Source: Desulfonatronospira sp.
GTDB taxonomy: Bacteria > Desulfobacterota > Desulfovibrionia > Desulfovibrionales > Desulfonatronovibrionaceae
Direction of reading: 5' to 3'
DNA: 5,854 bases
Assembly (NCBI GenBank): GCA_003554505.1
Contig: PWGS01000099.1
Coordinates: forward strand, 1 to 5,854
This document shows positions 1 to 5,395 of this stretch, one piece after another (the first letter of the stretch is position 1; each line of letters opens with the position of its first letter). The translations under genes and the position numbers were made by a program. The notes beneath the pieces were generated by a model. The model was not told where the DNA came from. It was given only the letters and a program-made list of their open reading frames with translations, and made no database searches.

Positions 1-112
1 CGGCCCGGCCGTCTTCCACCCACTGGTACCGCACGCCCCGGAGCCGCGCCAGCAGCTCGGCCGGGTTCTCCAGCCGTTCGACGGCTTCTTTGTAGCGGGC
101 GGCGGAGGTTTC
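1..112 (-). other. Start of a peptidase S74 / intramolecular chaperone domain (cut by the window edge)
   Basis: Residues 1749-1785 contain 'SAARYKEAVERLENPAELLA', then 'LRGVRYQWVEDGRA'. This matches the opening of the S74 family: S-x-x-R-[LYF]-K-E-x-[IV]-x-x-L, a helix with L-x-x-L, then L-x-G-V-x-[YF]-x-W. Ser1751 and Lys1756 keep the Ser-plus-five-Lys spacing that I recall for the self-cleavage dyad of endosialidase chaperones; Asp after the Ser is replaced by Ala. The rest of the domain, typically near 100 residues in total, would lie beyond base 1. If cleavage occurs here, the mature fibre ends near residue 1750. Confidence 0.82.
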
Positions 113-3100
113 GGCCGTCGTCAGTTCATCCTGTTCCACGATAAAATCCACTTCGCCGGCTGCTTGATCTGCCGAGATAGTGACCGTGTTGTCTGAGCTC
201 GTAAACGTGATTGCACCATTTACCTCGTCTGAGCCCAAACTTTCGTCTTGAATTGACAGCACAGCGGCGTCATCATCCAGCTTTGCAGCAGTCACTGCTC
301 CGTCCAAGATATTCACTTCCTGCACGGCGTCCGGGGCCAGTTCCGCAGTCGTTACCTGGTCACCAGCAATTTTCGCAGACGTAATGGCGGAATCGATTAT
401 TTTTGCGGTGGTGACCGCATCAGCGGCTATCGCATCCGTACCTACCGCCCCCATGGCGAGGTTTGCCGCTTGAACGGCATTGTCGGCAAGCTGCAGGTTG
501 CCAACGCCGTCATCTGCAATCGCTAATTCGCTGCCCGACGTGCCGTCGCCGGTGAGCGTGCCGTCGGTTAGTACAGTGGCCTCTACCGCGTCCACATCGA
601 GCGTGATGGTATCACCGCCGTCGTCACTGATCGTCAGATTGGCTCCCGCGTTCAGCACCACACCGTCCTGGAACTGAGATGAAAGCGCACCTCCGTCATT
701 TTGGTACTGAAGCGACCGGACAGCCGTGCCGTCGGCCAACTCAGTCTCTCCAATCGCGTTTTCTGCAATCGAGAGGCCGATGTTGCTGGGTCCGGTGTCA
801 TCGATGGATAGCCCACCGTCGTTGATTAAGCTGAGCTCGCCATCCAGCCCATTTAGCGACTCTACGCCAGCCGTTCCGCCATTACCTGAAGCTGTGGAGT
901 TGATGGTGATGGTCCGAGTAGTGTTGTCCTGTACCAACTCAATGTCAGTGCCGCCCTCAATCGTAACCTCGTTAACGAGGAAGTCATCAGTGTTAGCGCG
1001 CAGGCCAACTACCGCGGCGTCATCGTCAAGAATAGCAGATGTTACTGCTTCTAATGCAAGCTGACCGGTATCAACAGCCTGGTCGGCAATTTCATTTCCG
1101 GTGACCTGGTTCTCGCCAATTTTGGCTGTGGTGATGGCATCGTTCAAGATATTCTCCGTGTCAACGGCATCTGAACCGAGCGCATTGTTGTCAACGGCAT
1201 TTTCAGCCAGCTCGGTGGAGGTGATGGATCCGGGGGCGATTGCAAGATCGATAGTTGAGCCGGATGCGCTAACGTCGATGCTCTCATTGCCGCTATCAAT
1301 TGAAAGAACCCCTTCCAGTCCGTTCAACGACTCCACGCCAGCAGGCTCACCGTTGCCGCCGGTCGAGGAAATGGTGATGACCTGACCTGATTGGCTCAAT
1401 TGAATGCCCGAGCCTTCAGCAAACTCAACATCATCAGTGAGAAGCCCTTCCCCTTCGACGCCCACACCAAAGACCACCGCGCCATCCGCGATCTGACCGG
1501 CACCAATCTCAGATACTCCGATCGTGATTTCGTCGGAGTCATTATCGCTGATGGCAATGCCCGGGCCACCTTCCAGTGACAGGACATCCTGCAGCCCGTT
1601 TAGGCTACGGACGGCTGTTTCATTGGCAAGCTGATCAGTGCCTATCGCGTTGTTGGCTACGCCAAGCTCATCGTCTGGAGTGCCGTCTCCATCAAGCGTC
1701 CCATCGGTATTTACACTTTGCAGCCCCCCATCCTCCGTCACGGCAGAAATCTGAATCTGCCCCTCCGTATCCGTGTCAATGGAGATGTTTGCGCCTTCGA
1801 CTATGTTGACTCCTCCCGTGAACGTGTTCAGGCTCGTCACTGCAGCCTCATCATCCAGTTGATCACTCCCTACGGCGTTGTTCGCGATATTGTCGCGTTC
1901 AACAGCGGCCGACCCGAGGGCATCATTGTCAACTGCACCCGAGGCGATATTTGTCGTTTGCACGGCGTTAGGAGCTAATTCGTCACTCGTGATGGCGTCA
2001 GTGGCAATCAGATCGGAGTCAATCTCATTAACGGAAAGAGGCTCGGTACTCGTCCCGTCGCCATCAATCGTACCATCCGTCTCCACTGACGTCAATCCAC
2101 CATCCGGCGCCTCTACGTCAATCGTGATCGTGCGGGCCGCATCGTCCTGTGTTAGCGTCACATCGCTGGTGCCAATCAGCGTCACACCACCAGTGAGTGG
2201 TGTTTCACCCTCAATCCCCAACCCAAGCACCGCCGCATTATCTGCCAAGCTCAACGGTGTATCATTTGTCCCAACCCCGGTGAGTGTACCATCGGTAGCC
2301 ACCTCGGTTAAAACGGCAGGTGCGGAGATTTCGAAGTTATCACCAGCAGTGCGCTCGACCACAATGCTGCCCTGCCCCTGAATCAGGTTGGCATCCACGG
2401 TTGAACCGGTTACCGCCCCGGAAGCAATTTTCGGAGTGGTGATCGCACCGTTGTCAATTTTGGCTTCGGTAACCGCCCCATTCGCTATGTTAAATGACTC
2501 GACGGCGTCGTTGTCCAGTTCGGTGCTGGTGATGGCGTTCGTCGCAATGAGATCGGAGCCAATTTCGTTCACCGAGAGCAGGCTGCCGCTCGTACCATCA
2601 CCCGAGAGGGTCCCATCTGTGGCAACCTCTGCAAGTCCGCCCTCCGGAAAATCCACATCAATGGTGAGGGTGGTGTTGTTGGTTGAGACGTCCACGTTGT
2701 CTCCCCCCTCAAGCGTCAGGGCACCAGCCGTTTCATTGAGCGTCAAGACCGCAGCATCTGAAGCCAGCCGGTCAGCGGTAACCTGGCCCGAGCCGATGCG
2801 GTTGGTTGTCACGGCGCCTGGAGCCAGTTGACCGGTGCCAACAGCTTCGTCGCCAAGTTGGGCCTGCGTGACGGCACCATCTTCAATCTTTGAGGTGGAT
2901 ACGGCCCCTCCGGCCAGCTTGCTGTTCGTTACCGCATTGCTCGCAATTCGGGTGTTCGTCACCGCGTTGGTGGCAATGAACTCATCGGTGATGCCTCCCG
3001 ATTGCAGGCGCACGCGGTCGCCTGAGGTGCCGTCGCCAAGAATAGGGGAATCGGTGAGCACCTCGGAAAGCCCCACATCCGGTGCGCTGATGGTCAGTGT

Positions 3101-5356
3101 ATTTCCCGAGCGATCAATCGATATGTTGGACCCCTCACCAAGCGTTACGCTGTCGCGCGCACCATTTATGCTACGCACGACGACCCCATCACTGATTTTG
3201 CTGGAGGACACCGCATTATTCGCGATCTTACTGTTCTCGACCGCCTGATTGACGATGTTGCCGGTTTCGACCGCATTGGGCGCGAGTTGGGCCGTGGTCA
3301 CGGCGTTTTCAGCGATTTTGGATGAGCCCACCGCTTCATTCTGTATTTTACTACTCGAAACGGCCTGACTCCCAAGGACTTCGTTCGTGACAGCGCCATC
3401 CGCAAGCTGGCCGGTATCAACCTCACCTGCCGAAGCGATGGTATTCAACACGCCTGACACTTCGAGCTCAATGTCACCTGTAGAGGCACTGCTGTTGAGT
3501 CCTGTCCCTGCTGAAATACTCGACACGCCGGCATCGAAATCATCGCCTCCTCCCGTCGCGACAATCCGAATGATGTTGTCGTCCGGCTCCTCTTCAATGG
3601 CAATGCCGGTTCCCGAGCGTAGCTGAACAGCGCCGGTAAACTCACGGATGGACGTCACGACTGCGTCAGAATCCAACTTACTCGCCGTCACCGCCCCATC
3701 GGCAATGGTACGGTTCGTGATGGCATCGTTGGCGATATTGTCGCTCTCAACCGTTTGATCAGCGATCTTCATACCGGTGACGGCCCCATCAGCAAGCCGA
3801 TTTGTGCCGACAGCACCCTCGGCAAGGTTCGTCGATCCTATGGCACCGGAGGCGACCTGTGCACCGGTAACCGCGCCGTCTTCAATCGTCCGCGTCGTGA
3901 TCGCCTCATCAGAAATCTGCGCGTTACCCACTGCTCCGTCAGCAATTTTTGAGGTCGTCACTCCCTCATCAGCAATACGAATCACCACGTCGCCCGTCTC
4001 GGGGTCGGCCTCTAAGCCGCCGCGCGCATCGATGCTGGTGACGCCCGCCGTGCCACCGCCGCTGCCAGCGTTGATGGTAATGGTGCCATCCTCTGGATCT
4101 TCCGAGATCTCTGCACCGCCCGTGGCCCGGAGGGTAAGTTCACCGCCCAGATTGTTCAGGCGGGTGACCGCCGCTTCATCATCCAGCTTCTCCAGCGTCA
4201 CCGCGCCGTCAGCGAGCGTGGAAGTGGTCACGCCACCGGAAGCAATGCGCAGCGTGAGCTCTTGATCTTCGATGCTCAGGCGAATGCCCTCGCCAACCAA
4301 GTCCACGTTATCTGTGATGGTCTCCCCTTCGGCGGTCAGGCTGCGAATCGCAACGCCATCCCGCAGTTCATCCGCCGATACCGCGTCATCGGCCAGCTGA
4401 GCCCGGGTGACGGCGTTATCCCCAATCTCGTCCGACCCAATCGTTCCGACCGTCAGCGGCGTATCCGCTCCGTCCCCGACGATTGTGGTGCCATCCACGG
4501 CCACCTGGGTGAGTACGCCGTCGGGCGTATCAATGGAGATAACGAACTCGTTGCCATTGCGCACAATTTCGACATCGTCCCCACCCGTCAGTTGAATGTT
4601 GCCGCGCACGTCATTCAGCGAAAGCACCGCAGCCCCTCCTGCGAGCTTGTCGGCGGTTACGGCGCCATCGGCCAGCTTGTCGGTGACGACGGCCGCACTG
4701 CCCAACAGGCCGGCGGTGATCTCATCCACAAAGAGCTCGACGTCGCCCACTCCATCGGATGCGCCCAGCCCCGCGCCCGCGGTGATGCTTGTAACGCCCG
4801 ACTCGATCTCATCACTCCCCCCGGTGGCGATGATGCGAATGGTGTTGCCTTCTTCCTCAAACCGAATCCCGCTGCCGGGCGAGAGTCCTACATCACCGGT
4901 GCGTCCACGGAGCGCGGTGACTGCTGCATCGTCTGCCACCTCGTCCGCAAACCCCGCCCGCGCCGCACTCAGCGCAAACACCGTACTGGTCAGCCGCACG
5001 CGGTCGATCTCCGTGCCGTTGACTGACACCCCGAGGTATAGCTCGGCGTCCGATGTCAGGTCAGTCGGTAGGTCGTTTGTCTCCCCAAGCAGTACCGAGA
5101 ACACACCGTTTACGGGTTCTACCGTGCGGGTCTCCGCCCACGTACCCACGGTGGCGCTACCGGTCGGGCTCCGGTGCAGGCGGAAGGTCACCTCCTGCGG
5201 GCCTTCCACGGGCGTCGTCTCGTCCTCCAGCAGTTGCCCCTGGTAGGAGAGCACCCGCGGTGCCTCCTGGGCCTCCGCAGTTATCGGGATAAGGAGTAGC
5301 AGTGCGCACAGGCACACGAGGGGCGCCGCAAGGCGCGAAAGCGTAGCAGAAACCAT
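1..5356 (-). CDS. Giant secreted modular fibre protein with decapeptide-repeat stalk and C-terminal S74 chaperone domain (3' end missing)
   Basis: The frame runs from ATG at 5356 to the left edge: 1785 complete codons, no stop. This ATG is the only usual start codon after the in-frame TGA at 5398-5396, and a good signal peptide follows it. Order seen: signal peptide 1-29; N-terminal globular domain about 34-138; stalk about 145-1745 alternating decapeptide runs with beta-rich spacers; start of a peptidase S74 (endosialidase-type chaperone) domain from about 1749. Known for the family: S74 domains assemble trimeric phage spikes and bacterial fibres and often cleave themselves off. Inferred: a trimeric extracellular fibre, perhaps for adhesion; the ligand is unknown. 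Composition is extreme: the only cysteines (15, 17) are in the signal peptide, I see one histidine (61) and two tryptophans (73, 1779), and Asp, Glu, Gly, Ala, Thr and Val dominate. It lies 39 bases after a TPR membrane-protein gene. No specific gene name is recognised. Confidence 0.9.
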   Translation of the reverse strand, partial: MVSATLSRLAAPLVCLCALLLLIPITAEAQEAPRVLSYQGQLLEDETTPVEGPQEVTFRLHRSPTGSATVGTWAETRTVEPVNGVFSVLLGETNDLPTDLTSDAELYLGVSVNGTEIDRVRLTSTVFALSAARAGFADEVADDAAVTALRGRTGDVGLSPGSGIRFEEEGNTIRIIATGGSDEIESGVTSITAGAGLGASDGVGDVELFVDEITAGLLGSAAVVTDKLADGAVTADKLAGGAAVLSLNDVRGNIQLTGGDDVEIVRNGNEFVISIDTPDGVLTQVAVDGTTIVGDGADTPLTVGTIGSDEIGDNAVTRAQLADDAVSADELRDGVAIRSLTAEGETITDNVDLVGEGIRLSIEDQELTLRIASGGVTTSTLADGAVTLEKLDDEAAVTRLNNLGGELTLRATGGAEISEDPEDGTITINAGSGGGTAGVTSIDARGGLEADPETGDVVIRIADEGVTTSKIADGAVGNAQISDEAITTRTIEDGAVTGAQVASGAIGSTNLAEGAVGTNRLADGAVTGMKIADQTVESDNIANDAITNRTIADGAVTASKLDSDAVVTSIREFTGAVQLRSGTGIAIEEEPDDNIIRIVATGGGDDFDAGVSSISAGTGLNSSASTGDIELEVSGVLNTIASAGEVDTGQLADGAVTNEVLGSQAVSSSKIQNEAVGSSKIAENAVTTAQLAPNAVETGNIVNQAVENSKIANNAVSSSKISDGVVVRSINGARDSVTLGEGSNISIDRSGNTLTISAPDVGLSEVLTDSPILGDGTSGDRVRLQSGGITDEFIATNAVTNTRIASNAVTNSKLAGGAVSTSKIEDGAVTQAQLGDEAVGTGQLAPGAVTTNRIGSGQVTADRLASDAAVLTLNETAGALTLEGGDNVDVSTNNTTLTIDVDFPEGGLAEVATDGTLSGDGTSGSLLSVNEIGSDLIATNAITSTELDNDAVESFNIANGAVTEAKIDNGAITTPKIASGAVTGSTVDANLIQGQGSIVVERTAGDNFEISAPAVLTEVATDGTLTGVGTNDTPLSLADNAAVLGLGIEGETPLTGGVTLIGTSDVTLTQDDAARTITIDVEAPDGGLTSVETDGTIDGDGTSTEPLSVNEIDSDLIATDAITSDELAPNAVQTTNIASGAVDNDALGSAAVERDNIANNAVGSDQLDDEAAVTSLNTFTGGVNIVEGANISIDTDTEGQIQISAVTEDGGLQSVNTDGTLDGDGTPDDELGVANNAIGTDQLANETAVRSLNGLQDVLSLEGGPGIAISDNDSDEITIGVSEIGAGQIADGAVVFGVGVEGEGLLTDDVEFAEGSGIQLSQSGQVITISSTGGNGEPAGVESLNGLEGVLSIDSGNESIDVSASGSTIDLAIAPGSITSTELAENAVDNNALGSDAVDTENILNDAITTAKIGENQVTGNEIADQAVDTGQLALEAVTSAILDDDAAVVGLRANTDDFLVNEVTIEGGTDIELVQDNTTRTITINSTASGNGGTAGVESLNGLDGELSLINDGGLSIDDTGPSNIGLSIAENAIGETELADGTAVRSLQYQNDGGALSSQFQDGVVLNAGANLTISDDGGDTITLDVDAVEATVLTDGTLTGDGTSGSELAIADDGVGNLQLADNAVQAANLAMGAVGTDAIAADAVTTAKIIDSAITSAKIAGDQVTTAELAPDAVQEVNILDGAVTAAKLDDDAAVLSIQDESLGSDEVNGAITFTSSDNTVTISADQAAGEVDFIVEQDELTTAETSAARYKEAVERLENPAELLARLRGVRYQWVEDGRA
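275..514 (-). repeat. Decapeptide run 10 (8 units)
   Basis: Residues 1615-1694, from 'DDGVGNLQLA' to 'DGAVTAAKLD', the last run before the C-terminal chaperone region. It exits through 'DDAAVLSIQ'. Confidence 0.9.
719..1435 (-). repeat. Duplicated spacer module with 'AGVESLNGL' core (two copies)
   Basis: Residues 1308-1388 (bases 1193-1435) and 1462-1546 (bases 719-973) share the order x-I-x-L, T-x-T-I-x-S-T, then 'GNGEPAGVESLNGLEG' versus 'GNGGTAGVESLNGLDG', followed by L-S-I or L-S-L, S-I-D and a decapeptide unit starting E-N-A. They form the C-terminal third of the stalk on either side of run 9. Confidence 0.78.
1025..1234 (-). repeat. Decapeptide run 9 (7 units)
   Basis: Residues 1375-1444, from 'PGSITSTELA' and 'ENAVDNNALG' to 'LEAVTSAILD'. 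It exits through 'DDAAVVGLR'. Confidence 0.9.
1625..1654 (-). repeat. Single decapeptide unit between two spacers
   Basis: Residues 1235-1244 are 'NNAIGTDQLA', followed by the exit-like 'NETAVRSLNGL'. A second isolated unit, 'ENAIGETELA', lies at residues 1532-1541 (bases 734-763) and is followed by 'DGTAVRSL'. Confidence 0.8.
1853..2032 (-). repeat. Decapeptide run 8 (6 units)
   Basis: Residues 1109-1168, from 'VNEIDSDLIA' and 'TDAITSDELA' to 'NNAVGSDQLD'. It exits through 'DEAAVTSLN'. This run has no lysine. Confidence 0.88.
1931..2638 (-). repeat. 540-base segmental repeat (two copies)
   Basis: Residues 907-962 (bases 2471-2638) and 1087-1142 (bases 1931-2098) align with few gaps. Both run GGL-x-x-V-x-TDGT-x-x-GDGTS, L-S-V-N-E-I-x-SDLIAT-x-AITS-x-EL, then -x-x-AV. 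The offset is 180 residues (540 bases). They are diverged at the DNA level, so the duplication is not recent. Confidence 0.8.
2393..2572 (-). repeat. Decapeptide run 7 (6 units)
   Basis: Residues 929-988, from 'VNEIGSDLIA' and 'TNAITSTELD' to 'SGAVTGSTVD'. The first units closely resemble those of run 8, 180 residues further on, which marks a segmental duplication. Confidence 0.88.
2762..3001 (-). repeat. Decapeptide run 6 (8 units)
   Basis: Residues 786-865, from 'SGGITDEFIA' through 'TNAVTNTRIA' and 'SNAVTNSKLA' to 'SGQVTADRLA', without insertions. It exits through 'SDAAVLTLN'. Confidence 0.9.
3191..3430 (-). repeat. Decapeptide run 5 (8 units)
   Basis: Residues 643-722, from 'AGEVDTGQLA' to 'NNAVSSSKIS', without insertions. 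Four consecutive or near-consecutive units carry 'S-K-I' (670-671, 680-681, 710-711, 720-721). It exits through 'DGVVVRSIN'. Confidence 0.9.
3671..3970 (-). repeat. Decapeptide run 4 (10 units, longest)
   Basis: Residues 463-562 are ten units of exactly ten residues (300 bases) with no insertion. Examples are 'DEGVTTSKIA', 'DGAVTGAQVA', 'EGAVGTNRLA', 'DGAVTGMKIA' and 'DGAVTASKLD'. Position 4 is Val or Ile in every unit and position 9 is Ile, Leu or Val. The DNA copies differ at many synonymous sites, so the period is kept at the protein level. Confidence 0.92.
4181..4240 (-). repeat. Decapeptide run 3 (2 units)
   Basis: Residues 373-392: 'SGGVTTSTLA' and 'DGAVTLEKLD'. It ends in the typical exit junction 'DEAAVTRLN'. 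Confidence 0.85.
4361..4420 (-). repeat. Decapeptide run 2 (2 units)
   Basis: Residues 313-332: 'DNAVTRAQLA' and 'DDAVSADELR'. It follows a 'GDGADTPLTV' spacer and ends at 'DGVAIRSL'. Confidence 0.85.
4640..4699 (-). repeat. Decapeptide run 1 (2 units)
   Basis: Residues 220-239: 'SAAVVTDKLA' and 'DGAVTADKLA'. It follows the short linker 'ITAGLLG' and ends in 'GGAAVLSLN', which starts the next spacer. Confidence 0.85.
4733..4876 (-). repeat. Duplicated beta module, copy 1 (partner at 3464-3613)
   Basis: Residues 161-208 (starting 'GSGIRFEEEGNTIRIIATGG', then 'SGVTSITAGAGLGAS', 'GDVEL') match residues 582-631 at bases 3464-3613 (starting 'GTGIAIEEEPDDNIIRIVA', then 'AGVSSISAGTGLNSS', 'GDIEL'). 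The DNA is also recognisably similar. A third, weaker 'GVTSI ... GL ... TGDVVI' copy is at residues 438-459. Confidence 0.8.
4943..5257 (-). other. N-terminal globular beta domain of the fibre protein
   Basis: Residues 34-138 open with 'VLSYQGQLLE', then 'GPQEVTFRLHRSPTGSATVG', 'VNGVFSVLLGE', 'AELYLGVSVNG' and close with 'RVRLTSTVFALSAARAGFAD'. This order (Y-Q-G-x-L at the mature N-terminus, a strand with 'FRL', 'NG-x-F-S-V-x-LG', 'L-x-x-V' and a terminal 'FALSAARA') is a recurrent N-terminal arrangement in large secreted bacterial repeat proteins that end in an S74 domain. I recognise it by pattern, not by a named Pfam entry. It holds the only histidine (61) and one of two tryptophans (73). 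A role as an anchoring base or cap is inferred. Confidence 0.7.
5270..5356 (-). other. Signal peptide of the fibre protein
   Basis: Residues 1-29 have Arg8, a hydrophobic core at about 12-25 (A-P-L-V-C-L-C-A-L-L-L-L-I-P) and a small-residue cleavage site 'TAEA' before Gln30. This fits Sec export and signal peptidase I. Cys15 and Cys17 sit inside the core, not at a lipobox position followed by a mature N-terminus, so a lipoprotein is unlikely. Confidence 0.88.
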
Positions 5357-5395
5357 GACGTATCGGACAGAATGACAAGACAGAAAAGCGGTGCC
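5357..5395 (-). other. 39-base intergenic gap with no Shine-Dalgarno sequence
   Basis: The gap between the TGA of the TPR gene and the ATG of the fibre gene is 13 codons in the shared frame. It has no AGGAGG-like sequence, no hairpin followed by a T-run, and no alternative ATG, GTG or TTG start in frame. The bases before the ATG read 'ctgtccgatacgtc'. Lack of a Shine-Dalgarno site is common in Bacteroidota-type genomes. The short gap suggests one transcript; I cannot identify a promoter here. Confidence 0.6.

Larger units (their letters stand above)
515..4519 (-). repeat. Dispersed 'TDGTL-x-GDGT' spacer family (7 copies)
   Basis: Seven spacers share the pattern L-x-x-V-x-T-D-G-T-L-x-G-D-G-T-x-x-x-x-L. 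They lie at bases 4424-4519, 3002-3076, 2573-2641, 2237-2317, 2033-2101, 1655-1729 and 515-586. Examples are 'VATDGTLSGDGTSGSLLSV' and 'VNTDGTLDGDGTPDDELGV'. G-x-G-T is the most constant core; one copy has Val in place of Asp (GVGT). Most copies sit directly before a decapeptide run, so they look like entry modules. Similar 'GDGT-x-x-x-PL-x-V' elements are known to me from phage tail-fibre-like proteins. Confidence 0.8.
122..4924 (-). repeat. Stalk: alternating decapeptide runs and beta-rich spacers
   Basis: Residues 145-1745 contain 61 decapeptide units in ten runs plus two single units, separated by about 17 beta-rich spacers. The spacers follow 'A-V-x-S-L-N-G-L-x-G-x-L-x-L-x-G-G' then 'x-I-x-I ... 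x-T-I-T-I'. Spacers begin near residues 145, 243, 335, 396, 566, 726, 869, 990, 1042, 1172, 1248, 1294, 1341, 1448, 1498, 1545 and 1698. 'SLNG/SVNG-x-x-G-x-V-x-L' followed by 'x-N-I-x-I-x-x-x-G-x-T-I-T-I' is a motif I know from phage tail-fibre and tip proteins. Both units are short beta-strand or turn elements, consistent with an elongated trimeric shaft. The runs are translated in one frame without interruption. Confidence 0.85.

Noticed and set aside
275..514. CRISPR-like periodicity of about 30 bases
   Set aside because: The period is the coding decapeptide. Units are contiguous without unique spacers, degenerate at synonymous sites and inside an open frame.
145..4924. Trimeric autotransporter (YadA-type) adhesin
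   Set aside because: The repeats differ from YadA-type head repeats, and the C-terminus is S74-like with no sign of a YadA anchor in the visible part. It also has a different N-terminal domain.
480..5292. Many long plus-strand open frames, rich in Ser, Pro, Thr and Val (for example 1878-2381, 3777-4265, 4262-5026, 4596-5246)
   Set aside because: They lie antisense to the continuous minus-strand gene, have low-complexity Ser/Pro/Val composition expected from reversed Ala/Gly/Asp/Thr codons, overlap one another and show no domain.
5357..5395. Promoter or terminator in the intergenic gap
   Set aside because: I found no stem-loop with a T-run and no convincing -33/-7 (TTTG/TANNTTTG) or -35/-10 pair in these 39 bases.
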